A stretch of DNA of 64,000 bases from Girardinichthys multiradiatus (GCF_021462225.1 NC_061813.1:22096442-22160441); one strand, 5' to 3'; positions 24,700-38,198 are shown, numbered from the stretch's first letter. Numbers and translations are program-made. Notes: generated by a model not told the origin, from the sequence alone.

Positions 24700-24836
24700 T
24701 CAGCTCAGCTCTCGATTTACCGGTCGCTCTACATTCCTACCCTCACCTATAGGCATGAACTTTGGATCATGACCGGAAGAACAAGATCCCGGATACAAGC
24801 GGCTAAAATAAGCTTCCTCCGCAGGGTAGAAGTCCG
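24700..24836 (+). mobile_element. LINE reverse-transcriptase C-terminal scrap
   Basis: In the frame beginning at 24769 the DNA reads MTGRTRSRIQAAKISFLRRV, a conserved C-terminal block of a fish LINE ORF2. The preceding bases continue the same block (YSYPHL..HELWIM-like). The match stops abruptly near 24836, where SINE-like sequence begins. Confidence 0.6.
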
Positions 24837-25060
24837 TCCTGTAACCAGTGGGTTGCCGGTTCGAACCCCCACTTCGTCCGTATCAGTTGTTGTGTCCTTT
24901 GGCCAGACACTTCACCCGCCATGCCTGCTGATGGTGGTCAGAGGGCTCGGTGGCACCAATTATAGACAGAGAAGTGAGGAGAAGTGAGAACCCTTGTCTT
25001 ACCAAAAAGTTATGGGTAGTGTGAAAAAGACAATCCAACAATTAATTGTCCAATATGAAT
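24837..25060 (+). mobile_element. tRNA-derived SINE-like repeat
   Basis: It contains a B-box-like GGTTCGAACCCCC at 24858-24870, then ttgtgtcctttggccagaca and 'cttcacccgccatgcctgct', a common fish SINE body. It may be a composite with the LINE scrap immediately upstream. It is not a functional tRNA: no cloverleaf is complete and the acceptor stem is missing. Confidence 0.55.
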
Positions 25061-25299
25061 ATTTCAAATGAATATATGATATGCTAACTCTCTGTGTGTT
25101 GCCAACTATGGTATCCTGTTTTGGCAACAGTGTATTATCAGATGCTCTACAGAAGCCTACAAGAAAAATCTCACAAAAGTTAATTCCAAGCTATATCGAA
25201 GTTTAAGACAGCAAACAAAGTGTGAATAAATTAAAAGAAGAACTGAAATAGAAATTTTGCAAGATGACTGGCACTCTATGCTGAGTGCACAGCAGGCAA

Positions 25300-25700
25300 A
25301 AGTTTAAGTACATACACTACTGTTCACTTAATGGCTCTCTTTATTTTCATGACTTAAATTGTAGATTCTCACCAGAGACAACACACATGGAATTATGTAG
25401 TAAACAAAAAGTATGAAATAAATCGAAACATTTTTATATTTTAGATTATTACAAAATAACCAACCTTTGCTTTGATGACTGCTTTGCTCTCTTGGGATTC
25501 TCTCGATGAGCTTTTTGAGGTGGTCAGCGGAAATGGTTTTCCAAAGAGTCTTGGAAGAACTTCCCAGACGTTCATTGAGAGATGGCCAGAGATGAATATT
25601 TCAGTCATTACAGCACACACATTTAAAGGTATTTTACAATTTTTGGTTTGCTACATAATTCCACATTTTCATTCACTGTTTTGATGGTTTCATTTAGAGT
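25300..25700 (-). mobile_element. Tc1-like remnant
   Basis: 'acatacactactgttcactt' resembles the terminal repeat of a Tc1 family with 'CACTACCGTTCAAAAGTTT'-type ends. The following 'tgatgactgctttgctctct' and 'ttctctcgatgagctttttg' are typical of its - strand 5' region. The frames are decayed and no right end is clear. Confidence 0.55.
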
Positions 25701-26330
25701 CTACGTACAATGTAAATAGTCATAAACACAAAGAAAAGCATTAAATGAGAAAGCCGCTCTAAAACCTTTGACCGATGGTGTACATAAACTCATTTGGCTG
25801 GTGCCCCTCGCTATTGAAACGTATCTATTTAAGCCAACACAAAAAAATAACCCCAAGTCAAGTAAAATGGGAATGCTAAAAAAAATCATAAGTCAGACAT
25901 ATTTTATGGGTGAACAAATGTGATAAATACTTTTTATTTCGTAATTTATGTTTACTGTGTCTATACTAACCACCCCCTATCCACCCACTTCATTTACAAG
26001 CTGACATTGCTTACAAAGTCATTAAAAGAAGAAGACAAAACCTGACTCCCCAGCAAGGATATAAATAATAATTATTTTGTAGATATGATGCTTATTATTT
26101 TAACAATAAATCAGGACACAGCTCATACAAAATATCACATAGCAATTATGGAGAAATAACCCTTTATTTATAACAAACTTTTCCTGCAGTGAACAATTGC
26201 TTAAAAAATATCAATACATCTTAATCCTTACCATATTTCATGTATGTCTGGCCAGTTGTTTGAGGACCAGCGCTTTAATCTGTGTTGCTCAGTAAATGAA
26301 AGTTGCAATAATTGTCTGTTTAATTTTCAG

Positions 26331-26438
26331 AATCCAGAGGAAAAAGTGGAGACACAGGAAGGAACCGATGCCAGCAAATCAGAGATCAGCCTCGTCTATG
26401 AAATCGCCCTGAAGAGAAACTTGTCCGTTAACTTTGAG
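26331..26438 (+). CDS. stau2: stau2 exon: linker and start of dsRBD3
   Basis: This 108-bp, 36-codon exon (phase 0 at both ends) lies between taattttcag and GAG|gtaaga. It encodes an acidic linker NPEEKVETQEGTDASK, then SEISLVYEIALKRNLSVNFE. The latter is the first alpha helix and start of beta 1 of dsRBD3, the main RNA-binding domain of Staufen. NKSEISLV-type spelling with ALKRN fits Staufen2. It joins the next exon at GAG/GTG, giving FE-VLKESGPPHMK across the junction, the usual dsRBD3 sequence order. Confidence 0.95.
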
Positions 26439-27140
26439 GTAAGAACAAATCAGGCAGTCATTAGGCAGTCCTTTTAGGTGCATTCAATCATATTACCATA
26501 TATGACATTATTAATGGTATCATTGTGAATTATGAAGTAATGATCTTTTTTGGTTAAAAAACAACAAAAAAATGAATAAGGGATGAAGTTAAAGTGATGC
26601 ATCATTTCCAGGGAGTGTAAAAAGTTCACTTTTGCTAAACCCAATTATTTCTTCAGCTTAAGAAGTCATAGAGATTAGTCTCCAGGGCATGTGTTTTCCC
26701 TGGTTTTACCTCGTGGGTCATCAAAGGTAGTTGCATGTCAAGATTTTTAAATGGATCGTGTTTCTGGACTGGATGAGCCACAACGAAATGAGCTTCGGTT
26801 TGTTTCTATCTATGTACATCACCTAGTAAAGTAAGATTAACGGTATGAGTAATTATTACCGTTATTAAGAATTATTCCTACATTTTGAAACAGTGAATCT
26901 ACAGTGTAACATTGATTTCTAGAAGCTTGATTATTCAGCACCAGACCCATCTCAAGTTTGTAGTTTTGAGCCTTGCTGGAAGTTGAAGGAGTTTGGAACG
27001 AAGATAAGTCAACATTTCTAAAAGCTGTCATGTTTAAAAAGCAGACAAATGAGCATAGATGTCACTTGGTGTCCTGCTCTTAAACATTTTTAGATGAGGA
27101 ACTCGGAAGCATTTACAACACATATACCTACACACACGAA

Positions 27141-27516
27141 TAGGGCTGAAACAATTAATCGTGATTAATCAGTTATTGAAATAATCGTCAACTAATTTAA
27201 TAATCGAATAATTGTTAACTGGAGTATACAGACTCTAAAACATGCCATTTGCTGAAAGAACAACCCACTCACAGCAGCAATTAGGCCTAAAATTGTACAA
27301 AAAAAAAATACATTTAGCATTTAAGATGAAAAACCTTCATCTGTAAATTTGGTCTATCCAGACCTCCTCTAGTAGCATAGCTTTAGCTTCGCCTTGTTTA
27401 AATTCTGTATAAGATCTCCTATTAAGCACCTTTTGCTATCAAATTATTAATCGATTAATTGAAAAAATAGTCAACAGATTAATCAATTAGCAAAATAATT
27501 GTTAGTTGCAGCCCTA
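27141..27516. mobile_element. hAT-type MITE, copy 1
   Basis: It begins TAGGGCTGAAACAATTAATC and ends TTAGTTGCAGCCCTA. The first eight bases TAGGGCTG match the reverse complement of the end, and inner parts are rich in TAATCGATTAAT-like inverted motifs. The flanks CACACGAA and CACACATA agree at six of eight positions, so an 8-bp duplication has decayed or the site was repetitive. It is non-coding. A related copy lies at 50878-51215. Confidence 0.8.
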
Positions 27517-29384
27517 CACACATATAAGCTCTTGACAAGCAATATATTTCCTTCATTTAAACCCAATTAGTTTAAAATTGTTTGTATTTAAGTCTGGCAT
27601 TGGGAATTATTTTTTTTTTAGATTGTTTCGGCCCTGATTGGTCCAAAACTCAAAAATCCAATCGTTCTAATCAACGAACGCAACCTTACTGAATAATTGC
27701 TATGGTGACATCAGTCTTTTCCATGTGAATGTTGTTAGAGCGGGAAGAAGAGGAAGCACAGACATGTACGAAGACCTTACTACTAAACGATATTTTCTAT
27801 GACATGTTGACTTGTTTGCAATTCATGGTGAGAAAGCAGGACTTTGAGCAGATAACAGGAAGGCTAAATGGAGTACAGCAACATTGCTTTGTTTATCTTT
27901 CTGAGCTTTCAAACTCTGCCTGTTACGGAACATGTTGGGTTTTCAACCTTTTGGAAATTGAAGAGTTTCAGTAATGATCTACATTGTCTAGAATAGATAG
28001 GCAGCTGTTTTTGTAATGATAGCCAAGCTAATTGCCAGGAACTCTAGAAAATGATATTTTAATCTGTATTGGCAGTTCAGTGCTTCACAAAAACTTGGAG
28101 GTCAGATAATTTGCAACAACACTGTGATCGATACATCTCTAGATGTGATCCTCCTTTAATATTTGTCCACATTTATTGAGCATTAGGTTTGTGACATTAT
28201 CATTGGGCTTCATGGGCATTGACTTGCTTTTTGATCTGCACAATCGAGGTACACGAGTATTTCTCCATTAAATTCCCTCTCTTAGCCCCAGACGTTGCCA
28301 GCTTGGGCAACAGTTCTGTTTCTTGAATCATCTCTGGGGGTTCCCAATCAGTCCCCAAAACAAACTCCCACCCAGTTTCAGTTTTTTTGCTACACATGAT
28401 CCTACCCTCAGAGTTGCAACCTCCAAGTCAATGTAGCTAACTCTGTCCTCATATGACCTGCTCTGTTCTTCTTGGCTTTTACCGTATCTTCGCTGACTCA
28501 TCTAATATTCTCTCCCCAAGCCACCACCCCCTCTTCTTCGTTTGCTCTCAGTAAGGTGCCAAAAACAAGGGAAGCTCAGTTTACACTGTGTGCCCCCTCC
28601 CTTCCTCCTCAGACCTCTCCCTTCCATCTCCATCATTCCCAAAAATCACAAATGAGGCAGTTGTGTGTGGAGACAAGGGGGAGATGCAGACGCAGGAGGA
28701 GAAGTAACGCAGTTTCTCCCTGCTTACTTGGCTTGTTAATATGAGTTTACACAACATGGGAAAAGTTATCTGGAAAACTGTAGTCCTCCCATTTGTTCCC
28801 CTCACCTTCCTCTGTGCATTTGCATATCAGAGTAGGATGTAGCTTTCATTCCTGGAATAGTTATTAATTATTTAAGCCAGCTAAATCAGGGGTTGAAGTA
28901 ATTCATTATCTGTCATGTCTTTGTCGCTTTCTGTAATTACTCTGTCATTTTCAGTATTTTTTAAAAGCAGCCGTGCTCCTATGCACCATCTCTTGTTCTC
29001 ACTCATTAATGTTTGCCCCAAGTTTTTTCTCACCTTTTACCTTTTTTAATTACATTTAAAATATCTGTCAATCTTTCCAATTGCCTGCCTTATGATTTCT
29101 GTGTGGTTCCTGTGTTTCCAGTAAACTTGGAATAATTTAAAGGATATCTCCTTCTGTGCTTTAATTTAGTCCATTTTGACTGTCCTTGTAATATGGTCCG
29201 TATTCAACCCCTTTACACATCAGTGATTGTTATGTGGACCCAGTCTATGGAGCTTATTTTTGCAAAAATTATGAATTTGATTTAGAATATAGTATATGAG
29301 CTCTTCTGGAGGCCTTGTTTGCCCCCTTCACAAGACCCTTCCAAGCCAGGCCTGAGCAGAGATATTCACAAGTCAGTTTTCCAA

Positions 29385-29485
29385 GTCCAAGTCGAGTCCC
29401 GTCATTGAGGGTCAACTCAAGTCTTTGAGGGGTGAGTCCAAGTCAAGTCTCAAGTCTTTCACTCAAATTCAGAGTTGAGCCTTAA
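29385..29485. repeat. CAAGTC-rich interspersed repeat scrap
   Basis: Many spaced copies of 'caagtc' and 'aagtct' (for example tccaagtccaagtcgagtcc and 'agtccaagtcaagtctcaag') form a known type of subterminal repeat of non-autonomous DNA transposons in fish. Ends were not found. Confidence 0.45.
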
Positions 29486-32400
29486 GTAATGACTGAAATA
29501 AAAATGTTCTCATTAAATCCATAACATTTAGCTCACCTCTAACCCTCTATTGCTGTAGGTTAGGATTCCCCACCTGTCCTTAGGCGTAAATTATTACGTG
29601 AACATTTAATAATTGTCTTCCAGTCTTTAATATTTATTTACAGTTATCATTTAAACATTTAGCATTACATTTACAATCCAAAAATCTACTAAAGGGTAAT
29701 TTCTATTAATTTGAAAATTGATAAAATGTAATATTTACCCCACTGGAAATATAGGCATTTGTCCTCTAAGGAAAAAAACAGAAAGAGACTGAAACCTGTT
29801 AATGTAAGATTTCTGAATGAATCAATCAAAGTGTAGTTAACACTGGTTCATCCTTGTCTCTGTATTGTCCACTGCTTCATTATATATTGCACTAAACAGG
29901 GTTTGGAGTGTTCTCTTCTCCTCACTCTGAGATTTTTTAAAAACATTAGGAAACAATTTTCTAAATCCACGTTTAAAACCTTTGTTCTCAATTCTAAATA
30001 GTAAAGATGTATAATACGTATAATGTACAATATAAAATAATGAATGTGATAAAGTCTAGTAAAAAATAAATGAGCGTTAAACTTCTGAATGGACAGAAAA
30101 GTAAGTGCTTTTATTTTAACATTTTCTGCGGAACAAAAGAGGAAGTGTTTTTAATTTGATATTTTTAGATACAAATGTCCTTGTAATGTTGCAGCTAGCT
30201 TAACAGCAAGAAAATGTCTGACGCAAGTTACGTTTATTTTGTTTCCTAAATGATCAAAAGTAATTTGATCCAGCCTTCATTTGGAGAGACAGACATGAAC
30301 AGATTGTTTTTAGCCATTAACACCCCATAATCCACCAGCGTCACTGGCTGATAATCAAGCACACCCTTTCGCAGTAAAACAGTAGCTTACATACCAGCTT
30401 TCTTTCGCTCTTCATAACATGAGGCAAAAACTGTCATTAAGACTTGAGTCTCAGATGAGGAAGGAGCTGAGAACTGTGCATTACCTAAAAGAAGTCACCA
30501 ATGATAAACACGGTAATAATTCTTTAAACCGGAGGAATAAAGTGGAAAAATGATCAAGGCAAGTGTTATCTTTTACTTTCACTTGCAGTTTCCATATCAG
30601 CCATACTGAAATTTCTGAGGCACGTTGCACTGAGTGGAAAACAAGATTTAATCAACTGAGATGTATCAAATGAAGGCAAAACAATGATGGTATGAGAACC
30701 CAGTGACACTCTAAAAAACGCTTGCACAGAAAGCTGTCTTATTTTCAGTTTCTAATGGTTTCTAAATGAAAAAAACTAAATAGTGGGGAAAAAACTGTTT
30801 TTGTGCTGATGCACTAATTCTCCAATTTACCTTTTGTTATATATCTATTGCATTCTTCCTTCATTCTAAACCTTACTCAGTTTCATTTTGGTGTGTATGG
30901 CAATTAACAACAAATACATATTTTATTTACTGATATCAAAACGTTTAGTTTAAGAAAAAGGCTTATTTGAATAAGTGTTACATTTCTTGTAACGGCACGG
31001 CGCTTAAAAGTTTATGTACATCAAATTACCAACCAAAATTCAATAATTCATAGGAAATCATAAAAAAAACAAGTTAAATTATAAAATTTAGAGATCCGAG
31101 GAGGAAAATTAACTACTGAGGCACGTCAATTAACATGACACACTGTAACAAATAAATATTAGGTTTAAGAGGTTAACACTGCACTCAGCTGCATTATGTA
31201 TGGCATAAGTTGACCTAAATTGAAAGGTGCTTGCGTTGACGCAGGTTCTGAGCCTGCTATGATAAAGTTGTTGACGTCAATATCTATGTAAAGAACAACT
31301 TGGCAGCCCTGCTGGGATCAAGATTAGCACGGGGCAGTAAAGACGTCTAACCCACAGACTCCACTCTCTACCTCTTTTAAGACCAATCAGCCTCACCCAC
31401 GGACTCCACGTCTCCTTTCTATAATCAATCAATTGTAATTTTGTCGCAAGTTATCTATTGTATAAAACAGGTGTGCAATATAGGTTCGGGGCCTTCTCTT
31501 CAGGATGTCATGTGTGCTTAAGCAGGTGCAGTGGGCTGATCAGAGAGTGGGTCCTTGAGCAGCCAAACCCTAAACTCCATTAAATCTTTATCACAAAAAA
31601 GTAGTTTGTGGTCTTTCTCACAGGAATGCAATGAGTTTTTAAACTCAAAAGCTTCCAGCATGGCTTGTACACCCAGTTGGATTCAGAGATATTGCTATGG
31701 AGATGGTCAAACAAAAAAATCCTTTTTTACCATCCCACTCTTTAGCTATAGCTTCTGAGTCTGGATTGTCCTAACCCAACCTCATCTTAGTTGATCCGCT
31801 CAGAAGAAATATTACTCTTTTCTCAAATCAAAAGCTTAAGATCACACACACAATGTGTTACTGTTCTCTGCATTTCGCCTAACAACAGATCTCTCTCCTG
31901 TGAGCATGTTCCACTTATGCAATGTTTTCACATTATTTCATCCTTTCCTTTACTGGGGCATGAAATTACCCGTAAGTCAATGTTTGAGCGTCTACTTTCC
32001 CATCACTCTGCTACGATGAGGGTCGCCACGACCTCAAGAGCCAGTTGGCTCATTTAATCCCCCTGTCAGGCAATATCAAACAGATGTCAGCATCAAAGAG
32101 GAACCTATCTATAAATCACAGCTTGTGTGTTGCAGTTGGGGGGCAGGACATAAGAGAAGAGCGTCCAAGCCAAGAAACACCCATCTTGCAAGGAGCAGTT
32201 TCCCTCAGGGCATGTCCATCTACCGCTCTTCACAAAAGGGTCTTTCTTCTCTGTACCAGTCCTTACCATTGTCGTACCTTGATCCCACTGCCTCTTCCTC
32301 TACAGTACCTGAGTTCTGGCTTGTACAGATCCTCAAACCGCCCAGGGTATTAATATCTCCCTGAGAAGCCGAAATGAAGGCCTCCCATGTTTGAATAAGA

Positions 32401-33508
32401 AAGGGTGAAGAGACAGGCACAGGAAAAAAAATCAACATTGAATTACAGAAAGCTTCCTGTGTACAACCTGATCTCCTTGTCGTCGGGTGGTAGACAGGCG
32501 TGTTTGCGTGTTTGTTTGCGTGTCTGTGTGCGGGCTTGGCTTGTAGGTGAATAGGAGCTCTGAAATCCCATCGGCAGCAGTGCAGATCCTGTGTCGGCTG
32601 CCAGGAGACTGACTGTAGCTCGTCTGCTGCTATCCTAGACCAAGGGAATCTGAAATGTTGTACCCGTACACTTTGTGTCACACGTTCTGTTGAATTAAAC
32701 GCTTCCCTGCACAGGCCCCATTTGGTTTCTTTCTTCCTGAAGCTAAAGCAATACTGTTGCTGGCTAAATGGTTTGAGAACACAGACATACTTTTAAATGC
32801 TTATAAATAAATTTAATGTCAACCATTCAGCATGTTTTTTGTTTTTAATGGTCAGAATGTTTTTCTTGATTTAAAAATTTTATTGCATTTTGAACTTACT
32901 GAAGTTACTGTAGATGAAGAGAAAAACTATATTGATATTTGATGAGTCTTTTTAAAAGGGAAAAATGTGGAAAAAGGGATGGAGATTTAAATGCAAACAC
33001 AAGTCCATGCATTGTCATTGAATTTAGAAAACTATTTAACAGAGTTTAAAAGAGCCTGAGTGTAATGTAAAAGTTACGGTAGAACTGCCCATCTATGTAA
33101 AGTGTGTCCACAATGAGATTGACAAGTTTATTATTTTGTTGGTGTTATTTCGTGATTGAGTACAGGATTTTGCATCGTTTGTTGATTTCTGGTGGATACT
33201 GGACATTGAGCCTCTTATGTTGTTACTTTCCTTTACTTTTGATTAGTTCTTAGTTCTGTAATGTTCCAGCTTGGTGATAATTGGACGGCGTGGCTTTTGT
33301 TTCTGCGGGATAAGAAACAATGAATGCGGTGAAAGGTAATGTGCTTGACGGTGTCCGGTGGAAGTTTGAGCTGTGTTCTCACAGTAGCAATACTTGAGGG
33401 TAGCAATATTGTACCGGTAGCTATACCATATAGCAAGCTAGCTCATACTTATTTGCTGCGCAAGCTTTTGAGAGAACCCTGCTAGCCTAAATGTCCCGTT
33501 AGCTAACC

Positions 33509-34880
33509 ATGGCTTCCGCGATGAACGTTAGTGTAGACGAGGAAGGCCCCAAGCTAGGCCCCAAGCTCTGCCCCTATGGTAACAAAATGTCCTCGTGGGA
33601 CACTCATCCTGTATGTGCACACATACCGTCTGGGTGTGGTCCATGCAAGGATGGGCTTAACCTCCACAGAGGAGTGTATCCACTTTGCGAGTTTTCCCTG
33701 CTTATGTGTGGGTCAGACGGACGAAGTATGTGATCTCGATCGTTCCCGGAAGTAGATGGGGATGAAGACGGGGCAGAGTCGGACGATAAAGACGAGGATT
33801 CTACCGTCCTCATTAGCTGCCGCGAAGCTGCAAAGCCTCCAGCAATGGATGATGACAGCAAGCCTACGGCGCTGTGTCCCCTGGACATGGATGTGCAAGA
33901 CATGTGCAAACGTGAGGCCACAAGGCTGAGCATTCCTTGGCCGGCTATTCAGGCAGAGGTTGCAATATCTCGGTTTGTCAGGAAAAAGCTACCAAAGGCA
34001 AGGAAAACTGGGAAGCATGTGGTGCCCGTTTTTCCAGAGCTCCTGGATGAAATTGCAGTGACGTGGAGAGACAAGTCTTAAACCGAGAGGCACCCCATCG
34101 CGGGAAGTTCTCTGCTGGACTGTGAGGGCATGGAGTCTCACGGTTTACGCCAGATGCCACCGGTGGAGCTGCTGGTTGCCATGGTGGAGCCGCTGGTTGC
34201 AAGCCACCTTCACCCAAAGACGTCCTATTCCTCCACGGCCGCATCCCTCCCTTTCAAGACTGACTGCTTTCAGTCTAGCCTCACTGACAAGTGCTACAAA
34301 GCTGCTTCCATGTCTGCGAGACCCCTGAACGCTTCATCTACTCTGAGCGCATACCAGGCATAGTTGGAAGAAGATATGACTGCTAAACCAGATAACGCTC
34401 TGTGGGAGGAGATCTGTGTAATAACCGATCATGTTCTCCGTCTCCATAAACTGGCTATACAAGCCGCGGGAAAGGCCATGGGTCTCATGGTTCTTTAAGA
34501 GCGCGCACGCTGGCATGGGCTCACCAATCTGACGACTAGGGAAAAGGAGGAACTCCTCAACACCCCGATCGTCCCCCATGGTCTCTTTGGTGCAGCATTT
34601 ACTACTATGTAGAAGAGATGTGAGGAAAAGAAGAGGGATGATGAGGCTCCAAAACTTTGTTTGTCGAGAAAAATACATCCCGCCGCGCCGGCTGCCGCTC
34701 GCCCAACGCCAGCGTTCAGGATTCCCAAGGTACCTAAAGCGCAGGCCGCAGCACCGGCCCCTGGGGGTCCGAAGAACCCGTGGGCTAGGAAGTAGTCCCC
34801 TCAGGCACACCCTCAGTCTGCACCTCCTCCACCTCCCGCTGCTACGTGCAGGCGGAAGAAGAAGCGGCCAGCCTGATGTC
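33509..34880 (+). pseudogene. DIRS gag-like pseudogene
   Basis: One frame from ATG 33509 (in context ACCATGG) carries a Cys/His-rich N-terminus (CPYGNKMSSWDTHPVCAH), an acidic stretch, a central LPKARKTGKHVVPVFPELLDE region and a basic, Pro/Ala-rich C-terminus. At least six stops interrupt it: 33731, 34079, 34361, 34496, 34610 and 34793. The first is TGA in a place where a CGA codon is likely, as expected for CpG decay. The layout matches the gag position of DIRS elements. Confidence 0.7.
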
Positions 34881-35369
34881 TTCTCCCTACAGTGGAAGCA
34901 AGCCCAGTTCCCCCTTTTTACGGCCCGCTCCGCCATCTCCAAGCTCTGTTCCAGAGTTTTTTTGGGGGGACACGTTCCAGGCAGAGTGCAAGTCCCGAGC
35001 CGTTCCGGGGATGACGGAAGAGAGACTGTGTTCGGACAGTTGTCACAAAAGCAAATCTTTCATACACTCTGTATTAAAAATGTTTCAATGCGTGCATCCA
35101 GGCGGAAAGCCGAGGGCGGCATTGCATGTTGTAAAAACATTAAAAAAGACTACAAATATGTTGAAAAACAAACAACTGGTGTCTACCATAACGCAGCCTG
35201 TGGAGACCCATGTCTTTTCAGCTGCGAAGACAGCATCCAGTTCCCCCCTACGCAGTGTGTCAGAGACAGTGGCAGGGTAGGATGCGGCATGTGCCAGCGC
35301 TCCGCCACAAGGGAGGAGCATTGCCCCATCTCTGGCACAGTGGCCGGTCAGCCCCCTCTCCTTACACAG

Positions 35370-37020
35370 AGAGCGCTGGGCAGCCTGCACATAGTCAAAA
35401 TGGGTGCTGCGTACAATCGAACGGGGATACAGACTTCAGTTCACAGTCACCCCACCCCGGTTCAAAGAAATTGTGTTTTCCCAGATGCAGGGAGACACTT
35501 TGAATATCTTTCTGGAAGAAATTTCCATCTTGAAGGAGAATGGAGCAATAAGAGTTGTCCCTCCATCAGAAACCCACGGCGGGTTTTACTCAAGGTATTT
35601 CATAGTTCCAAAGAAAGGTGGGCCTGGAATGAGAGCCATTCTGGATCTCCGTGCCCTGAATGGTTATCTGAGGAAATACAAATTCAGGATGCTGACTCAC
35701 ACCTCCCTGCTAAGAACGGCGCGAGCAGGCGACTGGTTCACCTCAGTCGACCTGAAAGATGCTTATTTTCACATACCCATTTATCCCCCACACCAAAAAT
35801 ATTAGCGTTTTACAATCCAGGGGATAGCATACGGGTTTGTGGTTCTACCCGTCGGGTTGTCACTGAGCCCGAGAGTGTTTGTAAAATGCACAGAGGCAGC
35901 CCCGCTCAGGGAAAAGGGCATACGTGTAGCCACATACATAGATGACTGGCTTGTGGCCGCTCCGACCTCTCAGGAGGTGGCTCATCACACCACTGCAGTG
36001 GTGCAGTACTTGGAACATCTGGGTTTCCAGATAAACTGGGAAAAGAGTGTTCTAATGCCCTCTCAATGCATTACCTTTATAGGGCTGACTCTTGACTCTG
36101 TCCGGTTCAAAGCCTTTTTATTTCAAGAGAGAGTGGAGGCCATGCAGTTGAGTCTGGCTCTGTTTTGCAGGGGGTGCTCGGTCACCCTTAAATAATGCCA
36201 GAGGCTGATGGGCCTGATGGCCTCCTCTGTGGTGGCAATACCGTTCGGTCGCCTCTATATGAGGGGGATCCAGTCATGGGTTTCATCTCTGAACTTAGAC
36301 CCACATTGAGACGGCCACCTCAGAGTAATTGTTTCTGCAGCCTTCTCTCTAGCTCTTTGTCAGTGGAAGAACCCTGGTTTCCTGACTCATGGCATCACTA
36401 TGGATACCATCTCTGCCACAAAAGTGGTCACCACAGATGCCTCTCTGACAGGCTGGGGTGCTACTGACGACGGGAGATCCATAAATGGAAAGTGGGGAGC
36501 TGGCATGCGCTCGACTCATATAAATTGTCTAGAGCTGATGGCTGTTCACCTAGCTCTGAAACATTTTCTCCCCTGGCTCAGAGGAAGCAATGTTTTGGTG
36601 ACAACAGACAATTGTACAATAGTGGCCTACGTCAACAGGCAAGGGGGACAGAAGTCCCCCTGCTTGCACATGCTGGCACACAAACTGATAGTCTGGAGCA
36701 GTTTGACCCTGCAGTCTCTAAAAGCGACTCATAGAGCCCTGGATTGTGGTGCAGACCTTTTATCCAGGGGCAACCCACTTTATGCAGATTGGAAACTTCA
36801 CCCAGAGGTGGTGAACCGGATCTGGATGAGGTTCTGTCAGGCAGTTGTAGACGTGTTTGCGTTGAGAGAAAACGCTCAGTGGCCACTTTACTTCTCCCTG
36901 CGGGACCAGGGAGCTCCACTGGGAGTAGATGCTCTGGCACACAAGTGGCCGGGGTCTCTGCTCTATGCTTTCCCGCCAGTAGCTCTCATTCCTCCCACTC
37001 TGGCCAGGGTGAGGGAGTAG
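35370..37020 (+). pseudogene. DIRS reverse transcriptase / RNase H pseudogene
   Basis: A single frame shows RT motif A SVDLKDAYFHIPI, motif C TYIDDWLVAA, then RNase H with TTDASLTGWGA, NCLELMAVHL, VTTDNCTIVAYVN and HRALDCGADLLSRG, so the D-E-D-D residues are all visible. A downstream VDVFALRENAQWPLYFS block is the methyltransferase-like region of DIRS polyproteins. In-frame stops occur at 35803, 36193 and 36307; the terminal stop is TAG at 37018. Apart from these the frame is preserved, so decay is by point mutation rather than large deletion. Confidence 0.85.
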
Positions 37021-37214
37021 GGTCTGTCCATGATCCTGATAGCTCCACGGTGGCCGGGAAAGCACTGGCTGGTGTAGATTTTTCAACTCTTGTGCAGCCC
37101 ACCATGGCAACTGCCACTTCGCAGGGATCTGCTATCCCAGGCTCACGGGGAGATATTTCACCCTTATCCAGAAAGGTTGGCCCTTTGGGCTTGGCCTCTA
37201 TGCGGCTGAATTTA

Positions 37215-38198
37215 AATGCAGATGATCTCCCTGTTGGTGTTACTGACACTATTCAGTGTCCCAGGGCACCATCAACCAGGTCCCTGTATGAACTAAAGTG
37301 GAAGGTGTTTGAAAGCTGGTGCGCAGATTCTCACACCATCCCCTATCAGTGCTCGGTGGCAGTGGTCTTGTTATTTCTACAAAACCTTATTGATAATGAC
37401 AAACCCTTCTCAACTATTAAGGTATATTTGGCTGCTATTTCAGCCTGTCACATTGGATTTGGGGGAAAAACATCGGGCCAACATCCGTTGGTGTGTCGCT
37501 TTATGAAAGGGGCAAGCCGTAAATTGCCTACATCCAGGCCTTTGGCCCCACCGTGGGACCTTCCCACTGTTTTAGAAGCTCTTACTCGTTCTCCTTTTGA
37601 ACCCTTGGGAGAAGTTGTAATAAGATTTCTATCCCTAAATTGGTTGGTGAAATACATGCCCTTTCAGTCCACCAAGCCTGTATTAATTATTTCCCTGGTG
37701 ACTCTAAGGTCATCTTGCAACCTAACCCAGCTTTTGTTCCAAAAGTGGTGGGTTCATGCTCCCCGATAGAGCTGACTGCCTTTTGCTTCGGAGGAGCAAA
37801 GGCGCCTACATAATTTGTCTCCAGTGCGTGCACTGCGGTTTTATTTGGACTGGACGCATGGTTTTAGAAAAACCAATCAGTTGTTTGTGTCCTGGGCTAA
37901 ACCACATGTAGGTAAGCCTGTGTCAAAGCAGCGTCTTTCCCACTGGATTGTGGAAGCTATTGCTTTGACATATTCTAGCAGGGGGTTCCAGCCCTCGTCT
38001 GGTCTTCGAGCACATTCCACCAGGGACCTGGCGTCCTCATTGGCCCTTTTTAAAGGGGTCTCTATTCAGGAAGTGTGTGCAGCTGCAAGCTGGACTTCCT
38101 CAGATACATTCGCTAGATTTTACAAACTTGATGTGTCTGCTCCTGTTTTGGCACATTCAGTCCTGAGTACAGGCTTTCATGGTCAGGCCCCCTACTGA
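37215..38198 (+). pseudogene. DIRS tyrosine recombinase pseudogene
   Basis: The N-terminal core-binding part reads APSTRSLYELKWKVFESWC and continues in one frame to LGEVVIRFLSLNW near 37645. A deletion and frameshift follow, then a shifted frame carrying VGEIHALSV and the FVPKV..SPIEL region, then another shift near 37785. The C-terminal catalytic part has H-x-x-R as AHSTRDLAS and the terminal tyrosine in FARFYKLDV, with a stop at 38196-38198. The first catalytic Arg, expected just before VGEIHAL, is not evident: the preceding helix is deleted. Confidence 0.8.

Larger units (their letters stand above)
13280..26330 (+). other. stau2: stau2 intron (13.05 kb) filled with DNA transposons
   Basis: This intron is bounded by donor gtaaaaac and acceptor taattttcag. 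It contains a Tc1 remnant at 13390-13970, the complete 5.7-kb integrase-type transposon at 15083-20753, nested Tc1 remnants at 21660-22975, LINE and SINE scraps at 24700-25060 and another Tc1-like fragment near 25300-25700. In 13971-15073, 22976-24699 and 25701-26330 I see no gene and no clear repeat. Its length probably owes much to these insertions. Confidence 0.85.

Noticed and set aside
24850..24880. tRNA-like B box GGTTCGAACCC
   Set aside because: No acceptor, D or anticodon arm can be folded around it; the surroundings match a SINE body.
32220..32681. 153-codon open frame on the - strand
   Set aside because: No family motif, no splice context and low-complexity composition; likely chance.
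34578..35945. 455-codon open frame on the + strand
   Set aside because: It overlaps the DIRS gag and RT in the wrong frame; the true motifs lie in the other frames.
36744..37200. First part of a 341-codon frame over the RNase H region
   Set aside because: Only its later part (from about 37215) is recombinase; the earlier part is an out-of-frame shadow of the RT/RNase H gene.
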